This document shows positions 1 to 6,115 of a stretch of DNA of 6,222 bases, piece by piece. Under the pieces are notes generated by a model that worked only from the letters and a program-made list of their open reading frames with translations, was not told where the DNA came from and made no database searches. Each line of letters starts with the position of its first letter. Position 1 is the first letter of the stretch. A program made the translations under genes and the position numbers. Origin of the DNA: Cytophagales bacterium. Lineage in GTDB: Bacteria; Bacteroidota; Bacteroidia; Cytophagales; Cytophagaceae. The stretch spans positions 1 through 6,222 of the forward strand of contig JANYCO010000686.1 of NCBI GenBank assembly GCA_025360235.1. The letters run 5' to 3'.

Positions 1-1
1 A

Positions 2-379
2 AATTGTGATGCGATCATGACAGCGCACATTGTGAATTGTAAACTCGATACCTCATGCCTTCCCGCTACACTGTCAAAAAAAATTATGACGGATCTTCTA
101 AGAACTGAACTTGGATTTAATGGTGTAATTTTTTCTGATGATATGCAAATGCTGGCGATCAGTAAAAACTACGGCTTGGAAAATGCGATTAAAATGTCGG
201 TGCTTGCCGGAGTAGATGTATTGGTGTTTGGGAATAATGTGAATGTAAACGACAAGACAACCGCTTCGGCTGTTCATGCCATCTTGCTCAAATTGGTGCA
301 GTCGGGCGAGATCAGCGAAAGTAGGATTGATGAGTCGTACAAGCGGATCATGGAATTGAAGGGGAAGAAAGTGAATTAG
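2..379 (+). CDS. Glycoside hydrolase family 3 beta-N-acetylhexosaminidase (NagZ-like), C-terminal part, 5' truncated
   Basis: GH3 enzymes of this type remove terminal beta-N-acetylglucosamine from muropeptides or other glycans by a retaining mechanism. The reading frame is open from base 2, giving NCDAIMTAHIVN before the internal ATG at 17, so the gene starts outside the window. Visible family landmarks are the DAIMTAHI strand, the 'LLRTELGFNGVIFSDDMQM' segment with the Asp pair at bases 137-142 that holds the GH3 nucleophile, and the 'LAGVDVLVFGNN' strand. The protein ends about 80 residues after the nucleophile, as in single-domain NagZ-type enzymes; there is no C-terminal (alpha/beta)6 or beta-lactamase domain as in larger GH3 proteins. 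The His-Asp loop typical of NagZ should lie upstream and cannot be checked. The family assignment is firm; the exact substrate is inferred. Confidence 0.88.
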   Translation, partial: NCDAIMTAHIVNCKLDTSCLPATLSKKIMTDLLRTELGFNGVIFSDDMQMLAISKNYGLENAIKMSVLAGVDVLVFGNNVNVNDKTTASAVHAILLKLVQSGEISESRIDESYKRIMELKGKKVN

Positions 380-418
380 GAAGGAGAAGGAAAGGAGTAG
401 AGAAGAAGGACGGTAGAT
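376..418 (+). other. Purine-rich tract between the GH3 gene and the KSEA-repeat gene
   Basis: From base 378 to 410 every base but one (T398) is A or G, giving several AGGA/GGAG strings. It lies about 50 nt before the likely start at 467, too far to act as its ribosome binding site. I see no hairpin terminator in this gap. No function can be assigned. Confidence 0.4.
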
Positions 419-466
419 TATGGAATGGAATTTGTTCAAGTACACCTGAATTTCAAAACACATACT

Positions 467-820
467 ATGAAAACTAAAATAATCTATTATTTACTCCCTG
501 TTTTTGGTTTTATTATCATTACAGCAGTTGAAGCAAAAGCTCAAAAGGTGTTTGCCTGTCAATACAAAAGCGAAGCAGGAGTGAAAGTATTTGTTACTAC
601 AAACAAATCCGAAGCAGACTTAATCGTATATAAAGTTACCAGCAAGAGTGAGGCTGTAGCTAATAAAGGATTATGGTTTTTTGTAAGCACAAAATCGGAA
701 GCAGAGGAAAAAATATTTTTTACTCAATATAAAAGCGAAGCAGAGGTAGTGATTTACTTTAGCGAATATAAAAGTGATGCAGGTTGGAAAAACAATTCTA
801 AGAAACCGCTTTTCGATTAA
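467..820 (+). CDS. Secreted KSEA-repeat protein, DUF6150 / 7_1 septoil-knot family
   Basis: This is a 117-residue protein. Residues 1-25 form a signal peptide (MKTK, hydrophobic core, AKA before Gln26), so it is probably periplasmic or outer-surface. The mature part is built from six K-S-[ED]-A motifs at residues 34, 47, 60, 76, 89 and 102, spaced 13, 13, 16, 13 and 13. Each is followed by a short beta-like hydrophobic strand such as VKVFV, LIVYK, LWFFV, KIFFT or VVIYF. From memory this pattern matches DUF6150, known for a very small 7_1-knotted (septoil) fold; its molecular function is unknown to me. I chose the ATG at 467 over the in-frame ATG at 425 because it directly precedes the signal peptide. 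No TAnnTTTG promoter is visible in the 87-nt gap, so read-through from the GH3 gene is possible. Its stop overlaps the thrB stop. Confidence 0.85.
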   Translation: MKTKIIYYLLPVFGFIIITAVEAKAQKVFACQYKSEAGVKVFVTTNKSEADLIVYKVTSKSEAVANKGLWFFVSTKSEAEEKIFFTQYKSEAEVVIYFSEYKSDAGWKNNSKKPLFD

Positions 821-1749
821 CCAATAATCTGAGGTCCGGCATTGTTGATGCGCGATACATAGACTTCGTTTCCAATGCCTAGTTCGTTAAATACTTTAGC
901 CATATTTACCCCCGCTTTTTTAGCTGTTTTTTCATCTTTACTTAAAGCAAAAACAGAAGGCCCGGATCCGGAGATCCCACCACCCAATGCACCTGCATCC
1001 AAGGCTGCTTGTTTCACGTCATAATAACCCGGAATAAGCATCGAACGATAAGGTTCCGCTACTACATCGTCCATGGAGCGACCTATCAAAGCATAATCGG
1101 AAGTGATGATCCCGGCTACAAGTCCGGCTACGTTTCCCCATTGTTTGATGGCATCATGAAGGGATAAATCTTTTCTTAGAATACTTCTTGCGTCTTTGGT
1201 TCGAACTTCGATGTGCGGATGAATAATTGTTGCAAAAAGATCTTTGGGAGTAGGAATTTTTACTACATCAAGAGGCGTATAACTTCTTACGATGACAAAA
1301 CCACCCAGAAGCGAAGGTGCCACATTGTCGGCATGAGCAGAACCACAGGCAATGCGCTCGCCTTCCATAGCAAAGGGAAGAAGTTCTTCTTGTTTTAAAG
1401 GACAACCAAGAAGTTGGTTGGCGGCAAAAACGCCCGCTACAGCGCTCGCAGCACTAGAGCCCAGCCCACTGCCAAGAGGCATTTTTTTATGAAGTTTTAT
1501 ATCAAGTCCTTGTTTGGAACCCAATTTTGCAAGCAAGCGGATAATGGAAACTCCAACAGTATTTAATTCGGGATCTTTTGTGAGTTTACCTTCATCGCCG
1601 GTAATAGCCGATATAGTAATACCGGTAGTAGACTTCAATTTCAATTCTACTTCATCTCCGGGATTATCTACTGCAAATCCTAATACATCAAATCCACAGG
1701 TTACGTTTGCAACGGTGGCAGGGGCAAAAACTTTGATACTCTTTTCCAT
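817..1749 (-). CDS. thrB: Homoserine kinase (ThrB), GHMP kinase family
   Basis: ThrB phosphorylates L-homoserine with ATP to O-phosphohomoserine, the substrate of threonine synthase, in the cytoplasm. The 310-residue product is of normal family length. It has GHMP motif 1 (APATVANVTCGFDVLG, residues 9-24), the glycine/serine-rich ATP loop PLGSGLGSSAASAVAG (91-106), the conserved DNVAPSLLGG segment (141-150) and GHMP motif 3 (GALGGGISGSGPSVFAL, 253-269). The start is the ATG at 1747-1749, matching the usual N-terminus 'M..VKV.APA..AN...GFD'. The frame stays open upstream to a TTG at 1788, but those residues lack family resemblance and contain the probable promoter. thrA and thrC, its frequent partners in Bacteroidota, are not adjacent: it sits between a convergent and a divergent gene and is probably monocistronic. 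Confidence 0.95.
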   Translation of the reverse strand: MEKSIKVFAPATVANVTCGFDVLGFAVDNPGDEVELKLKSTTGITISAITGDEGKLTKDPELNTVGVSIIRLLAKLGSKQGLDIKLHKKMPLGSGLGSSAASAVAGVFAANQLLGCPLKQEELLPFAMEGERIACGSAHADNVAPSLLGGFVIVRSYTPLDVVKIPTPKDLFATIIHPHIEVRTKDARSILRKDLSLHDAIKQWGNVAGLVAGIITSDYALIGRSMDDVVAEPYRSMLIPGYYDVKQAALDAGALGGGISGSGPSVFALSKDEKTAKKAGVNMAKVFNELGIGNEVYVSRINNAGPQIIG

Positions 1750-1758
1750 ATCGTTGCC

Positions 1759-1789
1759 CAAAGTTAAGACATTGGAGGTTAAAGCCAAA
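1759..1789 (-). promoter_or_regulatory. Bacteroidota-type promoter of thrB
   Basis: On the minus strand TTTG (1786-1789) is followed after 19 nt by TAACTTTG (1759-1766), a full match to the Bacteroidota -33 TTTG / -7 TAnnTTTG consensus with usual spacing. Only 9 nt separate the -7 box from the thrB ATG, so the mRNA would have a leader of only a few nucleotides. Predicted from sequence alone. Confidence 0.6.
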
Positions 1790-1821
1790 TTATTTTGTAA
1801 ATCGACTTCGAAAGGACTTTT

Positions 1822-1853
1822 TTTGAAAAGTTAGCCAAAAAATTTTAAATTTA
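1822..1853 (+). promoter_or_regulatory. Candidate Bacteroidota-type promoter of the channel-like gene
   Basis: TTTG (1822-1825), 20 nt, then TAAATTTA (1846-1853), one mismatch from TAnnTTTG. It leaves about 17-19 nt of A-rich leader before the ATG at 1876. It stands back to back with the thrB promoter, the two -33 elements being 32 nt apart, so a regulator bound between them could affect both genes. Confidence 0.45.
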
Positions 1854-1875
1854 AAGATTCCTAACTAAACAAACC

Positions 1876-2394
1876 ATGAAGTATAAAGAGGTGATAATTG
1901 GTTTCTTACTGGCAATTTTACTTGGAGCAGGAGAGTTCCTGCTTTTGAAAAACGAAGCTCCAAAAGGATTAGTGCTCTTTTTTATATTTCTTTTTTCAGT
2001 AACAAAGGTACTCTATGTAGTAGTCAAATGTTTCCGCAGAATAGTTACGATTGCACATACCAATATGCCCTACCACAGGTTTCTTATTTTTATAGCCTCC
2101 AATGTGTCCTTGCTTGTATTTTCTTTTTCATTGGATTATTTTGCAATATATACCTATGACCCTGCCTCTTTTACCGGCTTGGAGGATACTACTAATGTAG
2201 TGGAAGAGTATTTTAAATTATTTTATTTAAGCCTTCTGTTGTTCACTAATATGGGCGTGGCCAATGTTGTACCCGTAAAAATTCCGGCAGAAATTCTGGT
2301 TATGTTTGAGGCAATCGTATCTTTTGTTACCCTGATTTTTATACTTTCCGATTATGTAACGTTGAGAGATTCGTTGAGGAGATTGAAAAAATAA
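1876..2394 (+). CDS. Small membrane protein with Ion_trans_2-like (potassium-channel-type) pore region, degenerate filter
   Basis: The 172-residue inner-membrane protein has hydrophobic segments at about 6-24, 31-53, 69-93 and 138-160. Between the last two is a re-entrant-like segment (111-134): an amphipathic stretch EYFKLFYLSLLLF, then TNMGVANVVPVKIPAEIL. This lines up with the two-TM channel pattern 'T.TT.GYGDI.P.t...r.l...ea..G' including the trailing helix 'VMFEAIVSFVTLIFI'. The filter positions read T124-N-M-G-V-A-N130 where channels have TTVGYGD, with P133 conserved. The overall plan suggests a channel-related fold, but selectivity for K+ is not supported: Tyr, the second Gly and Asp are all replaced. 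A basic C-terminal tail (RDSLRRLKK) is probably cytoplasmic. The ATG at 1876 follows an A-rich leader. It could instead be a non-conducting relative or an unrelated membrane protein. Confidence 0.6.
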   Translation: MKYKEVIIGFLLAILLGAGEFLLLKNEAPKGLVLFFIFLFSVTKVLYVVVKCFRRIVTIAHTNMPYHRFLIFIASNVSLLVFSFSLDYFAIYTYDPASFTGLEDTTNVVEEYFKLFYLSLLLFTNMGVANVVPVKIPAEILVMFEAIVSFVTLIFILSDYVTLRDSLRRLKK

Positions 2395-2415
2395 TCATTA
2401 ACAATTAACCAATAA

Positions 2416-4323
2416 TCAAAAGGATATTGTTATTATAAATTTTGTTGATGATTCTGAATTTTCAAGTGCGATTTTCCCGTTTAGTTTTTCCACACATAAT
2501 TTTACAATGTGCATGTAAGTCCCAAGGTCATCATTGTTGTTGCTTAATCTGAAAAATATATTGAATAAATTTTTGTGGTGTTCTTCCGGGATAGGGTTCG
2601 CGTTATTGGAAGCTATAATCGTATAAGACTCTTTATTGACAGTAACATCAAGGGTTAATTTTTTTTCATTCGGATATTTAAGACAGATCAATTGGTAGAT
2701 TAAAAGATTGGAAATAAGTTTATAAAGTATGAAGCTATCTTCCTGAAAAAGAGCAGAAGGAGGATTGGTAATCGTTAGTTTGATCTTGTCGCTGTGCTCT
2801 TTAATTTTCGGATTGTTAAGTACCTTCTCCATTAAGATAGAAGTATTCAGAAGCGTCTTTTCAATTTCCTGAGCACGTATAATATTTATTTCTGCAATGG
2901 ATTTTAATACTTCATCTAGCCGCAATGCCGTGGTTTGAATCATTTGCAGATAGTCATGTTGCTCGTCAAGGTTTTTGCTTACAAGGCCTAGGTTGGTTAC
3001 ACCGAGTATTGTTTTCACAGGACCAGAAAGGTCATGAGAGGTTTTGTATATAAATTGTTCGATTAGTTGCTCTTTATCTTCAATTTCTTTTTTAAGCCCT
3101 TTCGAAATTGATTTATGTTGTTTGTAAAAACGAATCCTTTCTGCTAATGCAAAATAGAAGACGATCATTTCTAAGAGAAAACAAACGTTGATCACATAAA
3201 AAGTATAGATATTTCGCTCCATGAGCGAGAAGAGCTGAAGGAAATTGAGCACGAATCCTGAAATAAGAATAGTGGAGCCAACCAGAAAATAAATAGAAAG
3301 AGGATATCCGTTTCTATACGATAAATAGCTACAGTAATAGGCCATTAAAAAAGGTACGATGTCAATGTAAAGCAGGTGTCTGATCTCCGGAAAGAAAATG
3401 AGATTTATAATCAGAATAAAAGTTCTTATAATAATATAACCGTAAAAAATCTTAGGATAGCCCGGGTAATATGTTTTCAGATTTAAAAAGGCATTGGTAT
3501 AAAGTAATAAAAAGACGGTCATAAAATAAACAGATAACATGTACGCATAATCGTTGAGAAACTCAGCCGAAGCCCATACAAAGTGAAAGCCCATTCCATC
3601 CTGACTTAGAAAAAAAGTGCCTACGAAGAATACATAAAAGACATAATAGTAGTGCGCCTTGCTTTTTAGGTAGGCACCTGCTAAAATGTTTAGAATTATT
3701 ATGATCAGAATCGATCCGTAGAAAAGACCCAGGAAAAAATATTCTGAAATTGAGTAAGAAGTAAAATGTTCGAGTTCTCTCAAAACCAATTCTACAGGAG
3801 TTTCATAGCGGTTTTTCAATTTTATATAAATGGTACATTCCTCCCCAGGCTTCATCCAGAAAGCGTATACAAGATTTTTGTGCTTGATTTCTCGCTTTTC
3901 AAATTTATAGGCAACACCAATGCTGTCTGTAATAAGCAGTTTTGATTCTCTTATTTCATAAAAGAGCATGGAGTCGATTCTGTAATTATAGGACTCAAGG
4001 ATATAATGTTGCTGGTCCTCCGAGTCGTTTTTTATTTTTACTTTAAACCAATAAGAGGAAATGGGATTTTTTAAAATAAAATGATCCTGGTGCTCTGTGG
4101 GAATAAAATAAACAGTTTTATCAAGGTTCTTAAGAATATATTCAATGGATCGCTTGCCGGAAGTGTCTTCATAAAGCTCAAGATTTGTTCCTTTGAGGAC
4201 AATATGAGGCTCTTCTCCTGTAAGGGAAATCGTTTCAGAAAACCCGTTAACAGAGAGTAGAATCAGGGGAAAAATTAAACATTTCGCAATAAGGGAGAAA
4301 TAATTATCCAAGCGCTTAATCAT
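2416..4323 (-). CDS. 7TMR-DISM sensor protein with degenerate histidine-kinase C-terminus
   Basis: The 635-residue protein begins with a signal peptide (about 1-29), then an extracytoplasmic beta-rich 7TMR-DISMED2-like domain (about 40-187, ending in the aromatic 'SSYWFKVKIKN' and 'CTIYIKLKN' strands). A 7TMR-DISM seven-helix region follows (about 193-395), then a coiled coil (400-425) and a DHp-like helix pair with 'FIYKTSHDLSGPVKTILG', whose phospho-acceptor would be His430. The ATPase-like domain (about 528-635) keeps the F-box LFNIFFR (586-592), but the N-box Asn position is Tyr543. The G1 box DxGxG reads N573-N-A-N-P577, and the G2 box GxGLG reads D599-L-G-T-Y603. ATP binding is therefore doubtful. 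No response regulator is adjacent. The domain architecture is clear; the sensed ligand is unknown, and kinase activity is questionable. It converges on the channel-like gene with a 21-nt gap. Confidence 0.88.
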   Translation of the reverse strand: MIKRLDNYFSLIAKCLIFPLILLSVNGFSETISLTGEEPHIVLKGTNLELYEDTSGKRSIEYILKNLDKTVYFIPTEHQDHFILKNPISSYWFKVKIKNDSEDQQHYILESYNYRIDSMLFYEIRESKLLITDSIGVAYKFEKREIKHKNLVYAFWMKPGEECTIYIKLKNRYETPVELVLRELEHFTSYSISEYFFLGLFYGSILIIIILNILAGAYLKSKAHYYYVFYVFFVGTFFLSQDGMGFHFVWASAEFLNDYAYMLSVYFMTVFLLLYTNAFLNLKTYYPGYPKIFYGYIIIRTFILIINLIFFPEIRHLLYIDIVPFLMAYYCSYLSYRNGYPLSIYFLVGSTILISGFVLNFLQLFSLMERNIYTFYVINVCFLLEMIVFYFALAERIRFYKQHKSISKGLKKEIEDKEQLIEQFIYKTSHDLSGPVKTILGVTNLGLVSKNLDEQHDYLQMIQTTALRLDEVLKSIAEINIIRAQEIEKTLLNTSILMEKVLNNPKIKEHSDKIKLTITNPPSALFQEDSFILYKLISNLLIYQLICLKYPNEKKLTLDVTVNKESYTIIASNNANPIPEEHHKNLFNIFFRLSNNNDDLGTYMHIVKLCVEKLNGKIALENSESSTKFIITISF

Positions 4324-4330
4324 ACTTAAG

Positions 4331-4361
4331 CAAAGATACTCGATTATCCTTATTTAGCCAA
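4331..4361 (-). promoter_or_regulatory. Bacteroidota-type promoter of the 7TMR-DISM gene
   Basis: On the minus strand TTG (4359-4361), 20 nt, then TATCTTTG (4331-4338), a perfect TAnnTTTG -7 box. Seven nucleotides separate the box from the ATG at 4321-4323, again implying an almost leaderless transcript. The 89-nt gap to the upstream gene supports a separate transcription unit. Confidence 0.55.
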
Positions 4362-4412
4362 TTTTACACGACCATTAGGGTTTAAATGTAAACAGGGTTT
4401 TCTTTTAAAGAG

Positions 4413-4961
4413 TTATTTCCTTTGTTTTTCCGGATTCGGAATTGTTTTAATGGTATCAAGTTGTTTAAAAATATAGGTAGTATCTCCAATAATTGTCCTT
4501 GGAGTTGTTGTAATAGTATCCACCTGTTCTATATTAAATTTTGGTTCTCCCATTGTTTCAAAACTAACATCTCCCATCATATGTGGTCTACTATTGGAGG
4601 CAGGTTTGCGACAACCGATGAGAAAAGTAAGAAGAGACAGAATAGAAAAGGCTAAAGCTTTCAGATGCGATTGTTTGATATAAAGTACTATTTTAGGATG
4701 GAGTGTTGGAGTATTAGTTACTTGAGAAGTATTGAAACGTCCGCAGGTTTTTTTGTTTTGGTGACAAAGGAAGTATTCTTTTATCTCTTGGTTGTTCATT
4801 TTGGTAAAATCCACCACAGTAAGACTACAAAGACCGCAAAATTTACCTTGTTCGGAAGGGCTCATTTTATTCCAATCCGCAGAACAAGGTTTTGCGATAG
4901 AAACAGAGAAGTTGTTTTTCATAGAAATAGATGTTTTATAAAAGGATGGTAAAGAGGCCAT
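4413..4961 (-). CDS. Single-TM protein with N-terminal Bacteroidota Cys-motif domain (TonB-associated type), function unknown
   Basis: The N-terminal domain (residues 14-76) carries the pattern KPC26..W30..M33, G39KFC42GLC45, VVDFT and C66...C73GRF. I recognise this cytosolic module from Bacteroidota proteins where it precedes a TM helix and often a TonB-type or carboxypeptidase-like C-terminus. The cysteine pairs suggest metal binding or disulfides, which is inference. One TM helix follows (about 98-116, ending ..IGC117). The rest is a short polar tail without a TonB domain, containing a duplicated unit (QVDTITTTPR at 146, QLDTIKTIPN at 167). Two starts are possible: ATG 4961 (182 aa) or ATG 4922 (169 aa, MKNNFSVSIAKPC), the latter closer to the family's usual N-terminus. 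It lies 55 nt downstream of the YiiX-like gene on the same strand and may share its transcript. I cannot assign a function. Confidence 0.7.
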   Translation of the reverse strand: MASLPSFYKTSISMKNNFSVSIAKPCSADWNKMSPSEQGKFCGLCSLTVVDFTKMNNQEIKEYFLCHQNKKTCGRFNTSQVTNTPTLHPKIVLYIKQSHLKALAFSILSLLTFLIGCRKPASNSRPHMMGDVSFETMGEPKFNIEQVDTITTTPRTIIGDTTYIFKQLDTIKTIPNPEKQRK

Positions 4962-5010
4962 AATTCCATAAAAGTCTTAAAAAATTTCCAACGTGCATGG
5001 AATTGTGGTC
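4956..5010 (-). repeat. Inverted repeat / hairpin spanning the start of the Cys-motif gene
   Basis: AATTCCAT (4962-4969) pairs with ATGGAATT (4997-5004), a perfect 8-bp stem around a 27-nt loop. On the transcribed strand CCA/TGG (5006-5008 with 4958-4960) adds three pairs beyond an A-C mismatch. The outer stem reaches into the ATG at 4959-4961. It is not a classic terminator, as no T-run follows. Confidence 0.4.
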
Positions 5011-5016
5011 AGGCCG

Positions 5017-5685
5017 CTATTTTTGGCTTTCTACTGTTTCAAGGAGTTCTGACTCATAAATCGCGGCAGGTGAAATTACCATTTCTTCGTATGGAATTGT
5101 ATTGCCATACCGCTCTTTAAGTTTTGCCTTCACGGCAGGATGGGTAAGATCAAACTCTTTTAGTTTTTGTAGTTTCCCAACTTCTAATCCTGTTGCTTCT
5201 TTGTAAATTTTCCAAACCAATTCCGAGCAATATATTTTTTCATCCGACCAGCCAAAATAAAGATCGTAGTTTTTCCCATCGAATTCTTTGTATTTGTTTT
5301 TCATCTTTGTTATTACATCGGCAGTAACATTGGTAGCGGAGCCTTTCAATCGTTTAACTTCAAAGAAATTATTTTCTCCATGTTTCATCCATTCTGCCAA
5401 AGGAGTTTTCTTTACTGGCTGAACAGCCTCATAAACGATTGGGTTTCCGTTTTCCATAAATACAATTCCGCAATGGGTATATTTAGAATGTGTGGCCAGC
5501 TGAATAGCTTTGCCTTGACCAGATTGGTTGATCTGAAAAATGATATCTCCATCTTTAAGATAGGGGAATTTTCCCGAAGTTTTTTTTATAAAAAAGTCTG
5601 TCGTTTTAAAATTGAATAATAAGGAAAATCCAACAAAGAGCAGACAGAGAAGAAATGAATTTCGGATTAATTTTTTAAGAAGCAT
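5017..5685 (-). CDS. YiiX-like permuted papain-fold cysteine amidase/peptidase
   Basis: The 222-residue protein has an N-terminal hydrophobic segment (about 9-24) after a KK/R start, an uncleaved anchor or signal peptide placing the catalytic part in the periplasm. The catalytic domain shows the hallmarks of the YiiX / circularly permuted NlpC-P60 family: GDIIFQ (46-51), AIQLATHSKYTHCGIVF with putative catalytic His71, VYEA (84-87), and later IYCSELVWKIY with putative nucleophile Cys153. Known and predicted members are hydrolases of amide bonds in peptides, lipids or cell-wall material; the substrate here is unknown. Length fits the family. Its ATG (5683-5685) overlaps the end of the upstream membrane-protein gene by 11 bp, indicating one transcript and probable translational coupling. 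Family call is confident; function in this cell is inferred. Confidence 0.87.
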   Translation of the reverse strand: MLLKKLIRNSFLLCLLFVGFSLLFNFKTTDFFIKKTSGKFPYLKDGDIIFQINQSGQGKAIQLATHSKYTHCGIVFMENGNPIVYEAVQPVKKTPLAEWMKHGENNFFEVKRLKGSATNVTADVITKMKNKYKEFDGKNYDLYFGWSDEKIYCSELVWKIYKEATGLEVGKLQKLKEFDLTHPAVKAKLKERYGNTIPYEEMVISPAAIYESELLETVESQK

Positions 5686-6115
5686 AAATTAGGGTTTTAG
5701 GTTTTAACGGTTTTATGAAGTGAAAATTATAGAAAGAAGCATCTTTTTTAGTAGAAAAGAGATATCCTAAGGTGAAGCCGTAAACAATATGCCCCAGAAG
5801 ACTTCCGCTGAACGTAAGTGTTGTAATTTTAAACATAACAATTCCGTCATTTGGGGTAATTAGAATTGTAAAGATTAAAGACAAGAAAATAAATAATCCA
5901 TAGAGTAGTCCGTGAAGCGTATAATTAGTTTTTGAGGGGAGGAGCTGGAGCAACAAGGCAAATGAAATGCCTATGCCTCCGCCATTGCCGACGTATCTCC
6001 AGAGATAGCCAACTAGCGGGTTAGTATTGGATCGGCTCAATAACCAATCGCCTATGTGTGGAATGAAATCGGCCCATCCGGCAAAGATAAAAGGTATCCG
6101 GATCAGATCATACAT
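5675..6115 (-). CDS. Multi-pass membrane protein of unknown function, 5' end probably lost
   Basis: From the ATG at 6115 the product is 146 residues with hydrophobic stretches at about 1-14, 47-59, 68-87 and 99-120, plus an 'AGWADFIPHIGDWLL' motif (12-26) and a glycine-rich YVGNGGGIGISF segment (41-52). I do not recognise a named family. The start is suspicious: the frame stays open upstream to 6175 and reads GKQILKGWLYGIIAVA directly before the M, which completes a full N-terminal TM helix. No ATG, GTG or TTG precedes it before the frame runs into the inverted repeat at 6164. The true start was therefore probably just beyond 6163 and has been replaced by inverted sequence. It overlaps the YiiX-like gene by 11 bp, so the two may work together at the envelope. 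Confidence 0.7.
   Translation of the reverse strand: MYDLIRIPFIFAGWADFIPHIGDWLLSRSNTNPLVGYLWRYVGNGGGIGISFALLLQLLPSKTNYTLHGLLYGLFIFLSLIFTILITPNDGIVMFKITTLTFSGSLLGHIVYGFTLGYLFSTKKDASFYNFHFIKPLKPKTLIYAS
5825..5883 (+). repeat. 59-bp perfect inverted repeat, internal arm
   Basis: This stretch inside the membrane-protein gene is identical to the reverse complement of the last 59 bases of the window (6164-6222). It encodes the segment around ILITPNDGIVMFKI on the minus strand. The arms are separated by 280 nt. Confidence 0.97.

Noticed and set aside
146..220. Whether the GH3 fragment is a pseudogene remnant
   Set aside because: The frame is open to the window edge with the nucleophile motif intact; the truncation is just the window boundary.
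98..463. Minus-strand open frame of 121 codons over the GH3 fragment
   Set aside because: It is antisense to a clear GH3 coding region and has no recognisable domain.
425..466. In-frame N-terminal extension of the KSEA-repeat protein from the ATG at 425
   Set aside because: The 14 extra residues are polar and would precede the signal peptide, whose n-region begins naturally at the ATG at 467.
1750..1788. Longer ThrB start at TTG 1788
   Set aside because: The added 13 residues have no counterpart in the ThrB family as I know it, and this stretch holds the perfect -7 promoter box.
4380..4393. Small hairpin GTTTA-AATG-TAAAC downstream of the Cys-motif gene as a terminator
   Set aside because: The stem has only 5 AT-rich pairs and no T-run follows on the transcribed strand.
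4422..4952. Plus-strand open frames at 4422-4655 and 4665-4952
   Set aside because: They are antisense to the Cys-motif protein gene, which shows a recognisable domain, and have no family features of their own.
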